Program-made: the position numbers and the translations under genes
Notes under the pieces: model-generated
Databases searched by the model: none
Told to the model about the DNA's origin: nothing
What the model saw: the letters and a program-made list of their open reading frames with translations, nothing else
From: Methanosphaera sp. BMS
GTDB taxonomy: Archaea; Methanobacteriota; Methanobacteria; Methanobacteriales; Methanobacteriaceae
Reading direction: 5' to 3'
NCBI RefSeq assembly: GCF_003268005.1
Contig: NZ_CP014213.1
Span: 682,001 to 746,000, forward strand
Length of the DNA stretch: 64,000 nt
Shown: piece by piece, positions 10,147 through 19,739 of the stretch
How the letters are laid out: each line of letters starts with the position of its first letter
Numbering within the stretch: the stretch's first letter is position 1

Positions 10147-10866
10147 ATGAATAGTTCTGCATTAGCTGAAATGTTAAGACATGAGTGGGGTATTGAAAGT
10201 TTTGCTTCAGTAAACATTCGATCCTTAGTTTATAACAATATCAGAAATTTAACAGTACTTTGGTTTCCAATGAAAAATAATATTAGTGGGTGTTGTGCTA
10301 AAACAAAAGATGACAAAGTAATATTTATCAATAGTAATAATACTATAGGAAGACAAAATTTCACATTAGCTCATGAATTATATCATTTGCTTTATGAGGA
10401 TGCCCCAGATTATATTGGTTGTGGAGTAAATAGCAATAACCAAAGTGAAAAAAATGCGGATGATTTTGCATCCACTTTCCTGATGCCAGATAGTGCACTC
10501 TTTTGGTTTAAAAATAAAAATCAAATTGAGGATTGGACTTTGGAAGATGTAATCAAATGCGAACAGTATTATCAGATTAGCCGTTTGACAATGATTATCC
10601 GTCTTAAAAACTTAAATTGGATTAGTCAAAATCAGTTTGATGAATTTAGTCACGATGTTATTCGTGAAGCTGATAGATTAGGTTATGATACCAGTCTTTA
10701 TAGGTCATCGCCGGATAATCAGAAATATTCTTCTATTGGAGAATTAATACGTTTAACCCAAAAAGCCTATGATGACAAAAAGATAACTGGTGGCAAACGT
10801 AGAGAAATTTTATTAAATAGTTTCAGAAATGACGTTCTTTATGAGGGGGCAAATGACCTTGAATAA
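10147..10866 (+). CDS. ImmA/IrrE-family Zn metallopeptidase
   Basis: A 239-residue protein of the COG2856 type. The zinc motif H76-E77-L-Y-H80 lies in FTLAHELYHLLYED, and the third ligand is probably E101 in the segment EKNADDFASTFLMP, which matches the E-x-x-A-x-x-F-A-x-x-L-L-M-P signature of the family. Known members (ImmA of ICEBs1, IrrE of Deinococcus) cleave an XRE repressor when a damage or quorum signal arrives. Here the XRE gene is immediately upstream and a PIN-like gene overlaps the 3' end by 14 bases, so cleavage of the neighbour and release of operon repression is the most likely role. No N-terminal helix-turn-helix is fused to this peptidase. Confidence 0.9.
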   Translation: MNSSALAEMLRHEWGIESFASVNIRSLVYNNIRNLTVLWFPMKNNISGCCAKTKDDKVIFINSNNTIGRQNFTLAHELYHLLYEDAPDYIGCGVNSNNQSEKNADDFASTFLMPDSALFWFKNKNQIEDWTLEDVIKCEQYYQISRLTMIIRLKNLNWISQNQFDEFSHDVIREADRLGYDTSLYRSSPDNQKYSSIGELIRLTQKAYDDKKITGGKRREILLNSFRNDVLYEGANDLE

Positions 10867-11431
10867 ACCCATTTTCTATGATACTGATTGTTTAGAAAGT
10901 TTTTTGTTTGTAGATGCAGGTCATATATTAGAAGATCTATTTTCTAAAATCATTATTCCCGAACAAGTATATAACGAAATTATGGTTGAAAATACTCCCC
11001 CAATTGTAAAAACAAATTTTAAAAAGTTGAAAGAAGGATTTGTAGAAATCAAAGAAATAACATTCACATCCAAAGAATACCAAGCATATAAGTCTATTGA
11101 AAAGGGATTCTGGAGTAAAACTGGCCAAATCTGTGGGTCAGGTGAAGCAGCGGCAATAGCATTAGCTCATTTGAACAAGGGGATTGTGGCAAGCAACAAT
11201 TTACGGGATGTATATGAATATGTGGAAAGTTTGGATATTGAAATGATTACCAGTTCCATGATTTTAACTCAAGCAGTTAAGAAAGATATCATCTCAAAAA
11301 ATACCGCAAATTCATTATATGTCTCTATGATAGATAAAGGTATGAGTTTACCTTATGATTCTTATTATGACTATTATGATAATCTTTATGAAAATGATTG
11401 TAAGATGTTTCTAAAAGATGATTTTTTATAA
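10853..11431 (+). CDS. PIN-like domain protein, likely nuclease toxin
   Basis: A 192-residue protein starting at ATG 10853, preceded by GAGGGGG; an upstream ATG in the same frame at 10829 lies deeper inside the peptidase gene and is less likely. Acidic residues fit the PIN nuclease pattern: D10/D12 in IFYDTDCLESFL, E37/E42 in IPEQVYNEI, E98 in GSGEAAAIALA, and VASNNLRDVYEYV where D119 is the likely last metal ligand. PIN proteins are RNases, often VapC-type toxins. The gene overlaps the ImmA-type peptidase by 14 bases and no separate antitoxin is seen, so the XRE and peptidase genes may control it. Family assignment is by motif reading; activity is inferred. Confidence 0.75.
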   Translation: MTLNKPIFYDTDCLESFLFVDAGHILEDLFSKIIIPEQVYNEIMVENTPPIVKTNFKKLKEGFVEIKEITFTSKEYQAYKSIEKGFWSKTGQICGSGEAAAIALAHLNKGIVASNNLRDVYEYVESLDIEMITSSMILTQAVKKDIISKNTANSLYVSMIDKGMSLPYDSYYDYYDNLYENDCKMFLKDDFL

Positions 11432-11518
11432 ACTTTATTGGTGGTATGGAAGTTTAAGATTTTATTTTTTAAAATGCATTCAAGGTAAGAATTTTTTTGA
11501 ATAATTTCTTTTAAATTG

Positions 11519-11668
11519 TTATTTTTTTTTATTTGAATCTTCTTTTGTGTAGTTTGTATTTGTATTTTCTAGAGTTTTTGTTTCTGGAGTAGGATACTTT
11601 TTTGTTGGTGTTGATTCTGGAGTTGGTTTTTTTTTAGTTATATGTTGTGTTATTTTTTTTTGTTTCAT
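11519..11668 (-). CDS. Small basic Lys/Thr/Pro-rich protein
   Basis: A 49-residue ORF from ATG 11668, preceded at good spacing by TTTGGTGATATT, a typical ribosome binding site. The product is rich in Lys, Thr, Pro and Glu (for example KKKPTPESTPTKKYPTPE) and has no hydrophobic core or signal peptide, so it is probably disordered. It converges with the XRE-ImmA-PIN operon. No family is recognised. The good ribosome binding site is the main argument that it is real; low complexity argues against. Confidence 0.4.
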   Translation of the reverse strand: MKQKKITQHITKKKPTPESTPTKKYPTPETKTLENTNTNYTKEDSNKKK

Positions 11669-11950
11669 AATATCACCAAATAAAGAAGTGGAAAAAATAA
11701 AAAAATTACATTCAGCATATACATGCATAACGAGGGAAAAAAATTAAATAAGCTATAAAATCAAAAAAAGTAATTATTCTAATGTACTTCTGAAAAATCA
11801 GTATATCTCTTGAAAATTCATTTATATATACAAGACCAAATAATAAACATACACAACTTCGGAAATGGCTATGATGACATAGGATTGGTACTAGAAAAAA
11901 GGAGGTTAAGGGGAGTTTTATCGATTATTTTATCTGTGAGGGATAATCAT

Positions 11951-14900
11951 CTATTTCTTTACAAGTACGCTTGTTATCCTATCTGACTTGTATGCTCCGG
12001 TTTCACCGGCTATGAGTTCTATTGTATGTGCTCCTGTGGTGATGTTTGTTGGGATTGTCACGTTAATGATACCGTTAGTGGCTGTTGTGGTGGTTATCAT
12101 CTTGCCATCTAGTTTTATACCAACGGTTACTGTTCCGGAGATGTTGTTTTTGTTTTTATCCACGATATTGGCAGTTATTCTCGTGGTTGTTGTCTTTGTT
12201 GTTATTGGCGTGTATCTTATGAATGCTTCTCCTTTTGTCACGTTTAGTTTGCCTGTTGCCTCGATACGGTTGTATCCGGTGTATGAGTATACTGCCGTTA
12301 GGTTGTATTCTCTTGCACTTAGGGTGATGTTGTAGTCTATTATTGCCACTCCATTTACTACGTTTGCCTGTAGGGCTTTACCGTTGGAGTCTTTTAGTGT
12401 TACACCGTTTGCTTTTATGATTACGGTTCCACCGGTTATGCTTTGTCCTTTTTCATCTGTTGCTGTTATGACAAATTGTATCTTGTCACCGTTTTCATGT
12501 GTTGGTAGTTGTGCTATTTTTATCTTAACGTTTCCAGGTGTTATGTTGTTTTTGGTATTGTTTGCCCTACTTGAGGCGTATTTATCGTTGCCGGCGTATA
12601 CGGCTTCTACTGTGGTATTGTCCTTGTACCAGCTTCTTGGTACGGTGTAGTTTAGTGTTGCTGTTCCATTGTTTACTAAGGCGTATAGTGTGTTTCCGTC
12701 TTCATCTTTTAGTGTTACACCATTTACCTTGAAGGTTACTCTTCCACTGGTTACTGCTTTTGTATTGTTGTCCTTGATTGTTGCTTTTAGTTGTATGGTT
12801 GATCCTACTCTTCCGTTTATTTTTGATACTGTTGTTGTGGTTGGTGTTGGTGTGCTTGTCTTGTTTAGTTGTTTGATGATTTCCTGTAATTCTTTTATTG
12901 TATTGTTTTGTTTAATGATAGTGTTTTGTAGTTGTTTGTTGGTGTTGTTTAGGTTTTGTATTGTTTTGTTTAGGTTTTGATTTTCTTTTGTGAGTGTTTT
13001 TATCGTGTTATTTTGTTGTTTTATGGTATCGTTTAGTGTTTTAATGGTGTTTTCTTGTTGTTTTATTGTGTTGTTTAGGTTTTGATTTTCTTTTGTGAGT
13101 GTTTTTATTGTGTTATTTTGTTGTTTTATGGTATCATTTAGTGTTTTAATGGTGTTTTCTTGTTGTTTTATTGTGTTGTTTAGGTTTTTTATTGTGTTGT
13201 TTAGGTTTTGATTTTCTTTTGTGAGTGTTTTTATTGTGTTATTTTGTTGTTTTATGGTATCATTTAGTGTTTTAATGGTGTTTTGTAGTTGAGTAATGTT
13301 TGCTTGTAGTTGTGTGTTTTGTTTGGTTAGGTTCTGGTTTTGTGTTGTTAATGTTTTTATTGTATTGTTTAATGTATTGATCGTGTTATCTTGTTGTTTA
13401 ATTGTATTGTTTAATGTATTTATCGTGTTTTCTTGTTGTTTAATTGTATTGTTTAATGTATTTATCGTGTTTTCTTGTTGTTTTATTGTGTTGTTTAGTT
13501 GATTTACGGTATTGATTAGTTGTGTTATATATTCTTCAAGTTCCCTTATTTTAGCGTCCTTGTCTATTTCTACTGTAAAGTCTATAGTTGTGGCAGATGA
13601 CTTGTACTCGTCTGTTTCTGCAAATTCTACGTTGATGGTGTAATCTCCAGGTGTTAGTGTGGTGTCTGTGATTACTCCGGCAGTGGCGGTCCTGTTGATG
13701 GCTCCCGTTATATTGATTAGAGCATCGGTTATTGGTGTTTTGTAAACGTCATCCTGTACTGTTATGTTTATTTGTACGTTGCCTTCTGTGTTGTTTATGA
13801 TATTGTAGGTGATTATGGTGCTTTTTCTAACCTTTACTGTTACGATGGTTGAGTTTTCAGTGTAAACAGTATTGTCACCAACTTTAACTGTAATGGTGGC
13901 AGTGCCTTCTTTTAATGCAGTGACAACGCCATTATCATCAACACTAACAACGCCGGAATCATCAGGAACATAAGTTACGTCCATACCTTCCGGTGTAGTT
14001 GTGGCAACTAATGGGAATGTGTCATCAATTATTAAATCCAAAGTATTATTATTAACACTAACACTTGCATGGTTTAAATTAACCGTGACTGGGATAATTT
14101 TACTTGCAGCGGCAGCATAATAATCATTGCCCTCGAATGAAACTGTTATTGTCGCGGTTCCTTGGCTAAGACCAATGATTTCACCAGTCTCATCAACAGT
14201 AGCAACAGCAGTATTACTTGAAGTATAAGTTAAATTACCTGCTTCTAGAGGATTTAAAACTGCATTAACAGTATCAGATTTAGTAACATTTATTGTTATT
14301 TCTGGTTTATTATTAATAATCTCTGTAGCTTGTTTGGCTAAAACAATGGTGTATATGGCAGTTTTAAATTTACCAGTTACAATTGCAGGCCCTTCTTCTT
14401 CATATTTATATGATATTGTTTCATTAATTAAAGCAGTTGTTTTATCTAAGCTACCATGTGTTTGTGATAATTCTAATTGCATATTCATTTTTGATGCATC
14501 ATATTCATTAATTTCTTCTGAAGTACTATTATATGCATATAATTTAAAAGTAATTTCAGATGTTTCATTTATTGTAAGTTCACCTGTAGTATTGGTTGTT
14601 GCATTTAAGAATAGCCAATTGGCCATAGTTACATTTTCACTAACTTTTGGTTTTATATTGTAATTGGAGGCATTATTTCCAAACCAGTTATTAATGGATA
14701 AAACAGAGCCTGAGATAACCTCAATAATCAATTTATCATCCATTGTATTGTTTATGAAAATGGAGTCATGAATATTGGAATTTTCATCACAATATACAAT
14801 ATAAATCACACTGCCATTGGAAATATTGTTATTTATATAATTTCCGGACATACTAAGGTTATTTGCTTCTCCTATTATATTAATACCTTTTTTCGCATAG

Positions 14901-17900
14901 TTATTGGTGTAGTTTCCAGTTATGTTGGAATTATTTATGGTTCCTTCTGTTAAAAATACAACACAATAATTTGCAGAGTTATTATAATAATTCCCAGTTA
15001 TGAGGGAATTATTTATGCTTGTAAATTCACTCACGTAGTATACTGCACAGTATTCTGCAGCATTATTACTGTAATCTCCAGATATTATAACGTTAGTCAA
15101 ATTATTATTAAATAAGAATACTCCTGCAGTATCATTTGCCCGGTTATTATTATAATATCCACTTATATTTACATCAGTTAATTCTCCATTAAAGAAGATT
15201 GCTCCGCCACCCTCTTTTGCTGTGTTGTTTGTGTAATTTCCTGTTATATTTACATTGTTTAAATCTCCATAAAATAGGATTGCTCCACCATAATCGTCTG
15301 CTGTGTTGTTTGTGTAATTTCCTGTTATATTTACATTGTTTAATTCTCCATTAAAGAAAATTGCTCCACCGTAACCATTATTTACACTGTTATTTATTAA
15401 AATGGCATTTATATTGGTGTTAGTAACATCTGCATAAAATCCAATTGCACCTGCAAGACCATCAACTACACTATTGTCTATAAAAATGGCATTTATATCT
15501 GAGTTATTAAGTGTTTGATTAAAGAAGATTGCACCGCAGGCAGATTCTTCTTTTCCATTTTTAAATGTTAAGCCTGTGATATTTATTCTTTCTGCGTTAA
15601 CAGTCCAGATCCTACTTACTCCTTGTGCATCAAAGATTACTTCACCAGCATCATAATTAACGAATGTTAAATTCTTATTAATGGTTAAATTTGTATTGTT
15701 TTCTCCAGTGTATGTTCCTGATGCAATATAAATTGTACTATCATCTGGTGCTTTGTTTAATGCTTCTTTTAATGTTTTAAATGCAGTATCTGCTGTTGTT
15801 CCATTACCGCTGGATTCTTTATTTCCGTTTACATACCAAACAATAATTGCCGGATTTACCGTGATGTCAACTGTGGTTGTTGCATTGTTGTATCTATAAT
15901 CACCAGCATAGAAAACAGTAGCAGTAGCATCGAGTGTTAATCCTGTAACAATAATAGTAGCATTACCATTATTAATTTCACCATACCATTTATCACCATC
16001 AATATTGACAGTGACATTTCCTGTAGCATTTTCTAAACCGGTAACAACAACAATAGCATCATCACCAACCATAATAGGATCGACACTAGCACTAATACTT
16101 AAATCCTCTTTAGGCACGGAATTAACAATAATATCGACTGTAGTGATAGCACTAGTATAATTAGCATCACCACTATAGATAACGTTTGCCGTAGTATTTT
16201 CGTCTAATCCCTCAATAATAATGACGGCAGTTGCGTTGTTGATTTTGCCCGTCCAGTTATTATTATCAATAGTAACATTAACATTGCCTGTAGCACATTC
16301 TAAGCCAGTTACAATAACCGTTGCATTTTCACCTTGATGTATTGGTTCTGCACTTGCATTAATGTTTAAGCTTTTAGGATTAACTGTAATAATTACATTT
16401 TCCTCTTTAGGGTTATATAATCCGTCACCTGAATAACTGACATTTAAATCATGACTACCCACTGATAAATTTGAAATAATGACAGTAGCAGCACCATCTA
16501 CAATATCAGAAGAAATATTTCCAATTTCAATATCAGAAGAATTAATTCCAACCGTACCAGTAGCATTATCTGGTGTGAAAATAATAGTTACAGTAGCATT
16601 ATCACCAAAACTAATTTCCGGCACGTTAATATTCATCGTAACATCTTCTTTATAAAAGGAATATGATAATGTTAAAACTTGATAATTAACAGTAGCATTT
16701 ACATTTGTAATGCCGTCCTCAAATTCAATATCTGAGGTAACAACATTATTTCCTATTTTATGATTACTAAGTGTTGCTCCATTATCTGCACTGAATTGTG
16801 CATCATAATTAAATAATTCTCCATCTGATATGAATCCGACAATTAATGTTGGTTGACCGGTTTCATTTAAAGATAATTCAACTGTAACAGGTGCATCATC
16901 TGTATGGCTTTCACTTCCTGTAAAATGATATTCTACAAGCTCATTGGAAAAATCAAAAACGTTTTTTCCATACCAGTTATTATGAATTCTATTATACTTC
17001 CCTTTATTATATATAATGTTTCCTTTGGTATCTGCCCAATTGTCAATAAAAATATTATATTCTAAATACAAAGTAGAAGAAGTGGAATCCAAATAGATTG
17101 CTCCGCCTTCATCACCACAGCGATTATTTTCAAAATAACACTGGGAAAACAAAACATTATTTTCCTTGTTTATATAGATTGCTCCACCATCATCATCGGA
17201 TTTAACTTCATTATTAATGAAAACACCATATTTTACATCAGTGGCGAATTTATTTGTATATATTGCTCCACCATCATGTACCTTAACGTAATTGTCTTTG
17301 AAATATGAAGGTGAATCCACCCAGGTAATAGTGTCTGCATAAATTGCACCACCATAATCACGGGCATAATTACCACTGAAGGTACAATTATCAACTTTAA
17401 CATCACCTTTACTTAGTATAGCACCACCACTTTCACTCTGTCCATCATCTGAGCCATCATCAGCTTTATTATTTCTAAAAGTGGTATTTTTTGCATTGAC
17501 ATTATTTTTGCTGAATATTGCTCCGCCATCAACGTAAGCATGATTATCTGCAAATTCACTATTTTCAATAAATACTGATTTTTTACAATAAATTGCTCCA
17601 CCATCCGTGTATGCATTGTTGGATGTGAAGTTAGTATTATTAATATGTACATCTCCATCGGATTCAATTGCCCCACCACGGAAACGAGCCTGATTATTAT
17701 AAAATGTAGAGCCATTAATTGTAACATCACCTTCAGCTCGTATAGCACCGCCATAATCCTCAACAGCAACTTTATGACTTTCTACTTTATTAGATCTGAA
17801 AGTGGTATTTTTTACATTGACATTATTTTTACTGAATATTGCACCGCCATCAACACACCCCTGATTATTGTAGAAGGAGGAATCCCTAACATCAATAGTA

Positions 17901-18931
17901 CTCTCAACATAAACTGCTCCACCATCATTATCATCTACCTTATTTTCACTAAAAGTAGATGAATATATGGAAGCAGTATTTGCATAAATTGCACCACCAT
18001 AATCATAAGCCTTATTCGAAGTAAAAGTAGAATTATTAACTTCTACATTAGCTTCACTTCGTATGGCACCACCATAACATTGAGAAGATGCACCATTTGC
18101 TTCATTTTCGATGAAACGGGTATTTTTTGATACATTGACATTATTTTTGCTGTATATTGCACCGCCATCAACATTAGCATGATTTTTTTCAAATAGACAA
18201 TTTTCAAGAGTTACAGATTTTTCACAATAAATTGCTCCACCATCATCATCCTCAACATTATTAGATTTAAAAGTAGAATTAATAATAGTTAAATCTCCTG
18301 CGGAGTATATTGCTCCGCCATAGTCCTCTGCCCAATTATTGTTGAAAGTACAGTTTATAATTGTGTATTGAGCAGAACCTTCTATATGAATGGCACCACC
18401 TTTATTATTATAATCGTTATGTCCATTAATTATTATGAGATTTTTCAGGGTTATAGTTCCACTATTTGAATAAAATGCACTGCAACCGCCTTCACCTAAA
18501 CAATCAAGGGTATGTCCCTGACCATCTATAGTTAAATCTTTATCAAGTTGGATTCTAGAACCATAAGCTCCGTTATAATCTCTTGTTAGATTTAAAACAG
18601 AACTTTCAGTTGCATTATCTATCTCAGTTTGAAGGTCATTAAAACTTCCAACATCATTAGCTTTTTTCACACTTGCACTAATATCACGTTTAGTAAGATT
18701 ATTATTTTTAGATATTACTTTTTTAGAATTGTCCTTCTTTAAAACATTATTAGTATCTTTAACTTCACTATTTTCATCATTACTTATATCCACATTATCA
18801 TTATTACTATCAGGTGATATAGAATTTGTTAGCTTAGAACTTGAAACAACACTACTATCACTTGATGCACTGACTGCTCCAATCATAAAAATTGAAAGTA
18901 ATAATATACTCAATATTATCTTTTTCTTCAT
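11951..18931 (-). CDS. Giant adhesin-like protein with beta-helices, Ig repeats and coiled coil
   Basis: About 2326 residues from ATG 18931; a GTG nine bases upstream is a less likely start. Order: signal peptide (1-25, ending VSA); beta-helix block with GGAIY rungs (about 130-620); Ig-like repeats (about 670-950); a second beta-helix opened by VWYVNGNKESSGNGTTADTA (about 1030-1400) with NVNITGNYTNNTA rungs; two BIG2-type domains (near 1520 and 1610, for example NTAVATVDETGEIIGLSQGT); an Ig-like module shared with the gene at 1-3326; a coiled coil of 14-residue units such as TLNNTIKQQENTIN (about 1795-2010); and three Ig-like C-terminal domains ending VLVKK. The coiled coil probably makes a multimeric stalk. 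No pseudomurein-binding repeat is visible. A surface adhesion role is inferred. Confidence 0.9.
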   Translation of the reverse strand: MKKKIILSILLLSIFMIGAVSASSDSSVVSSSKLTNSISPDSNNDNVDISNDENSEVKDTNNVLKKDNSKKVISKNNNLTKRDISASVKKANDVGSFNDLQTEIDNATESSVLNLTRDYNGAYGSRIQLDKDLTIDGQGHTLDCLGEGGCSAFYSNSGTITLKNLIIINGHNDYNNKGGAIHIEGSAQYTIINCTFNNNWAEDYGGAIYSAGDLTIINSTFKSNNVEDDDGGAIYCEKSVTLENCLFEKNHANVDGGAIYSKNNVNVSKNTRFIENEANGASSQCYGGAIRSEANVEVNNSTFTSNKAYDYGGAIYANTASIYSSTFSENKVDDNDGGAVYVESTIDVRDSSFYNNQGCVDGGAIFSKNNVNVKNTTFRSNKVESHKVAVEDYGGAIRAEGDVTINGSTFYNNQARFRGGAIESDGDVHINNTNFTSNNAYTDGGAIYCKKSVFIENSEFADNHAYVDGGAIFSKNNVNAKNTTFRNNKADDGSDDGQSESGGAILSKGDVKVDNCTFSGNYARDYGGAIYADTITWVDSPSYFKDNYVKVHDGGAIYTNKFATDVKYGVFINNEVKSDDDGGAIYINKENNVLFSQCYFENNRCGDEGGAIYLDSTSSTLYLEYNIFIDNWADTKGNIIYNKGKYNRIHNNWYGKNVFDFSNELVEYHFTGSESHTDDAPVTVELSLNETGQPTLIVGFISDGELFNYDAQFSADNGATLSNHKIGNNVVTSDIEFEDGITNVNATVNYQVLTLSYSFYKEDVTMNINVPEISFGDNATVTIIFTPDNATGTVGINSSDIEIGNISSDIVDGAATVIISNLSVGSHDLNVSYSGDGLYNPKEENVIITVNPKSLNINASAEPIHQGENATVIVTGLECATGNVNVTIDNNNWTGKINNATAVIIIEGLDENTTANVIYSGDANYTSAITTVDIIVNSVPKEDLSISASVDPIMVGDDAIVVVTGLENATGNVTVNIDGDKWYGEINNGNATIIVTGLTLDATATVFYAGDYRYNNATTTVDITVNPAIIVWYVNGNKESSGNGTTADTAFKTLKEALNKAPDDSTIYIASGTYTGENNTNLTINKNLTFVNYDAGEVIFDAQGVSRIWTVNAERINITGLTFKNGKEESACGAIFFNQTLNNSDINAIFIDNSVVDGLAGAIGFYADVTNTNINAILINNSVNNGYGGAIFFNGELNNVNITGNYTNNTADDYGGAILFYGDLNNVNITGNYTNNTAKEGGGAIFFNGELTDVNISGYYNNNRANDTAGVFLFNNNLTNVIISGDYSNNAAEYCAVYYVSEFTSINNSLITGNYYNNSANYCVVFLTEGTINNSNITGNYTNNYAKKGINIIGEANNLSMSGNYINNNISNGSVIYIVYCDENSNIHDSIFINNTMDDKLIIEVISGSVLSINNWFGNNASNYNIKPKVSENVTMANWLFLNATTNTTGELTINETSEITFKLYAYNSTSEEINEYDASKMNMQLELSQTHGSLDKTTALINETISYKYEEEGPAIVTGKFKTAIYTIVLAKQATEIINNKPEITINVTKSDTVNAVLNPLEAGNLTYTSSNTAVATVDETGEIIGLSQGTATITVSFEGNDYYAAAASKIIPVTVNLNHASVSVNNNTLDLIIDDTFPLVATTTPEGMDVTYVPDDSGVVSVDDNGVVTALKEGTATITVKVGDNTVYTENSTIVTVKVRKSTIITYNIINNTEGNVQINITVQDDVYKTPITDALINITGAINRTATAGVITDTTLTPGDYTINVEFAETDEYKSSATTIDFTVEIDKDAKIRELEEYITQLINTVNQLNNTIKQQENTINTLNNTIKQQENTINTLNNTIKQQDNTINTLNNTIKTLTTQNQNLTKQNTQLQANITQLQNTIKTLNDTIKQQNNTIKTLTKENQNLNNTIKNLNNTIKQQENTIKTLNDTIKQQNNTIKTLTKENQNLNNTIKQQENTIKTLNDTIKQQNNTIKTLTKENQNLNKTIQNLNNTNKQLQNTIIKQNNTIKELQEIIKQLNKTSTPTPTTTTVSKINGRVGSTIQLKATIKDNNTKAVTSGRVTFKVNGVTLKDEDGNTLYALVNNGTATLNYTVPRSWYKDNTTVEAVYAGNDKYASSRANNTKNNITPGNVKIKIAQLPTHENGDKIQFVITATDEKGQSITGGTVIIKANGVTLKDSNGKALQANVVNGVAIIDYNITLSAREYNLTAVYSYTGYNRIEATGKLNVTKGEAFIRYTPITTKTTTTRITANIVDKNKNNISGTVTVGIKLDGKMITTTTATNGIINVTIPTNITTGAHTIELIAGETGAYKSDRITSVLVKK
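12890..13500 (-). repeat. Coiled-coil coding tandem repeats (42-base units)
   Basis: This stretch of the giant adhesin gene is built from related units encoding 14-residue blocks (two heptads), such as TLNNTIKQQENTIN and TLNDTIKQQNNTIK, interspersed with TLTKENQNLN. Several units are nearly identical in DNA, so length change by slippage or recombination is expected. Confidence 0.8.
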
Positions 18932-19616
18932 TTTAACCACTACTTTTTTTGGAAATTTATTACATGAACTATGTTTATGTTGTTAAGTCTTAATAAATTA
19001 TTCTATTTGTTGCAAATCAATAAAATCTTCCGTTTTGAATTTATAGCCTATTACCATAAGTTTACGTCAAAATATTCATTGAACCAATTTAGATAATAGG
19101 TAGTATCATCCACGATTTCGGCACTGTCCAAAATACAGTCTGACTTCCCATAAATTTAATATTTTTTCAGTAAGTTGTATTACAAGGACTGGCATGATAA
19201 AATCTTTTTTTCCTAAACATACCCTATAATTACATCTGGATCTATTTGTCCTCATTTTTCTATTAACACCCTTATCTGTTATATAATGTTTTTTTTTTAA
19301 TTTATTACCACATGTAACATTGAAAAAATAATTATATACGCTTCGAGTGTTGATTCATTGTTATTTTCTTTATTTTAGTAATAGTTTATATACACTTGTT
19401 TTTAGACTTTTATTCATTCTTCGGGTTTAATGATTTTAGGCTGTTTATACATTTTTCATATAATTTATTATAAGCAGGCTAATCTTATAGTGTGATATAG
19501 TCGAGGTTTACACTATAGATGAGATATGATATTTACTTCATTATACCTGCATATAGCGAAGTCTAAAAAATTAAAAAAATAGTATCTACTAAAATAGTAA
19601 GAGATAACTTGTTGCA
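18932..19616. other. Intergenic region with possible gene vestige
   Basis: It should contain the promoter of the giant adhesin (AATTTATTAAG on the minus strand is a candidate TATA element near 18985-18995). Between about 19050 and 19270 the minus strand shows two overlapping coding-like fragments in different frames, one ending YYLNWFNEYFDVNLW before a stop at 19051-19053. They might be a frameshifted relic, but no family is recognised. The rest is AT-rich and featureless. Confidence 0.35.
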
Positions 19617-19657
19617 GTCGGATAAGTTAGAGAGGTTGCTCTCTCTTCCTCTCCTCA

Positions 19658-19691
19658 GAACCGTACGTGTCACTTTCATAACATACGGCTC
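19658..19691 (-). ncRNA. Group II intron 1 domain V
   Basis: A 34-base hairpin, the standard length for domain V, carrying the AGC catalytic triad and a GAAA-type terminal loop. It differs from the domain V of intron 2 at one position in the upper stem region. Confidence 0.88.
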
Positions 19692-19739
19692 AAGCATATT
19701 AGTTATCTGAAGAAACTAAGTCAAATTAAAAAAATTATT

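Noticed and set aside
19050-19270. Possible transposase relic
   Set aside because: Two short coding-like fragments in different frames were seen, but no transposase motif or terminal inverted repeats could be recognised.
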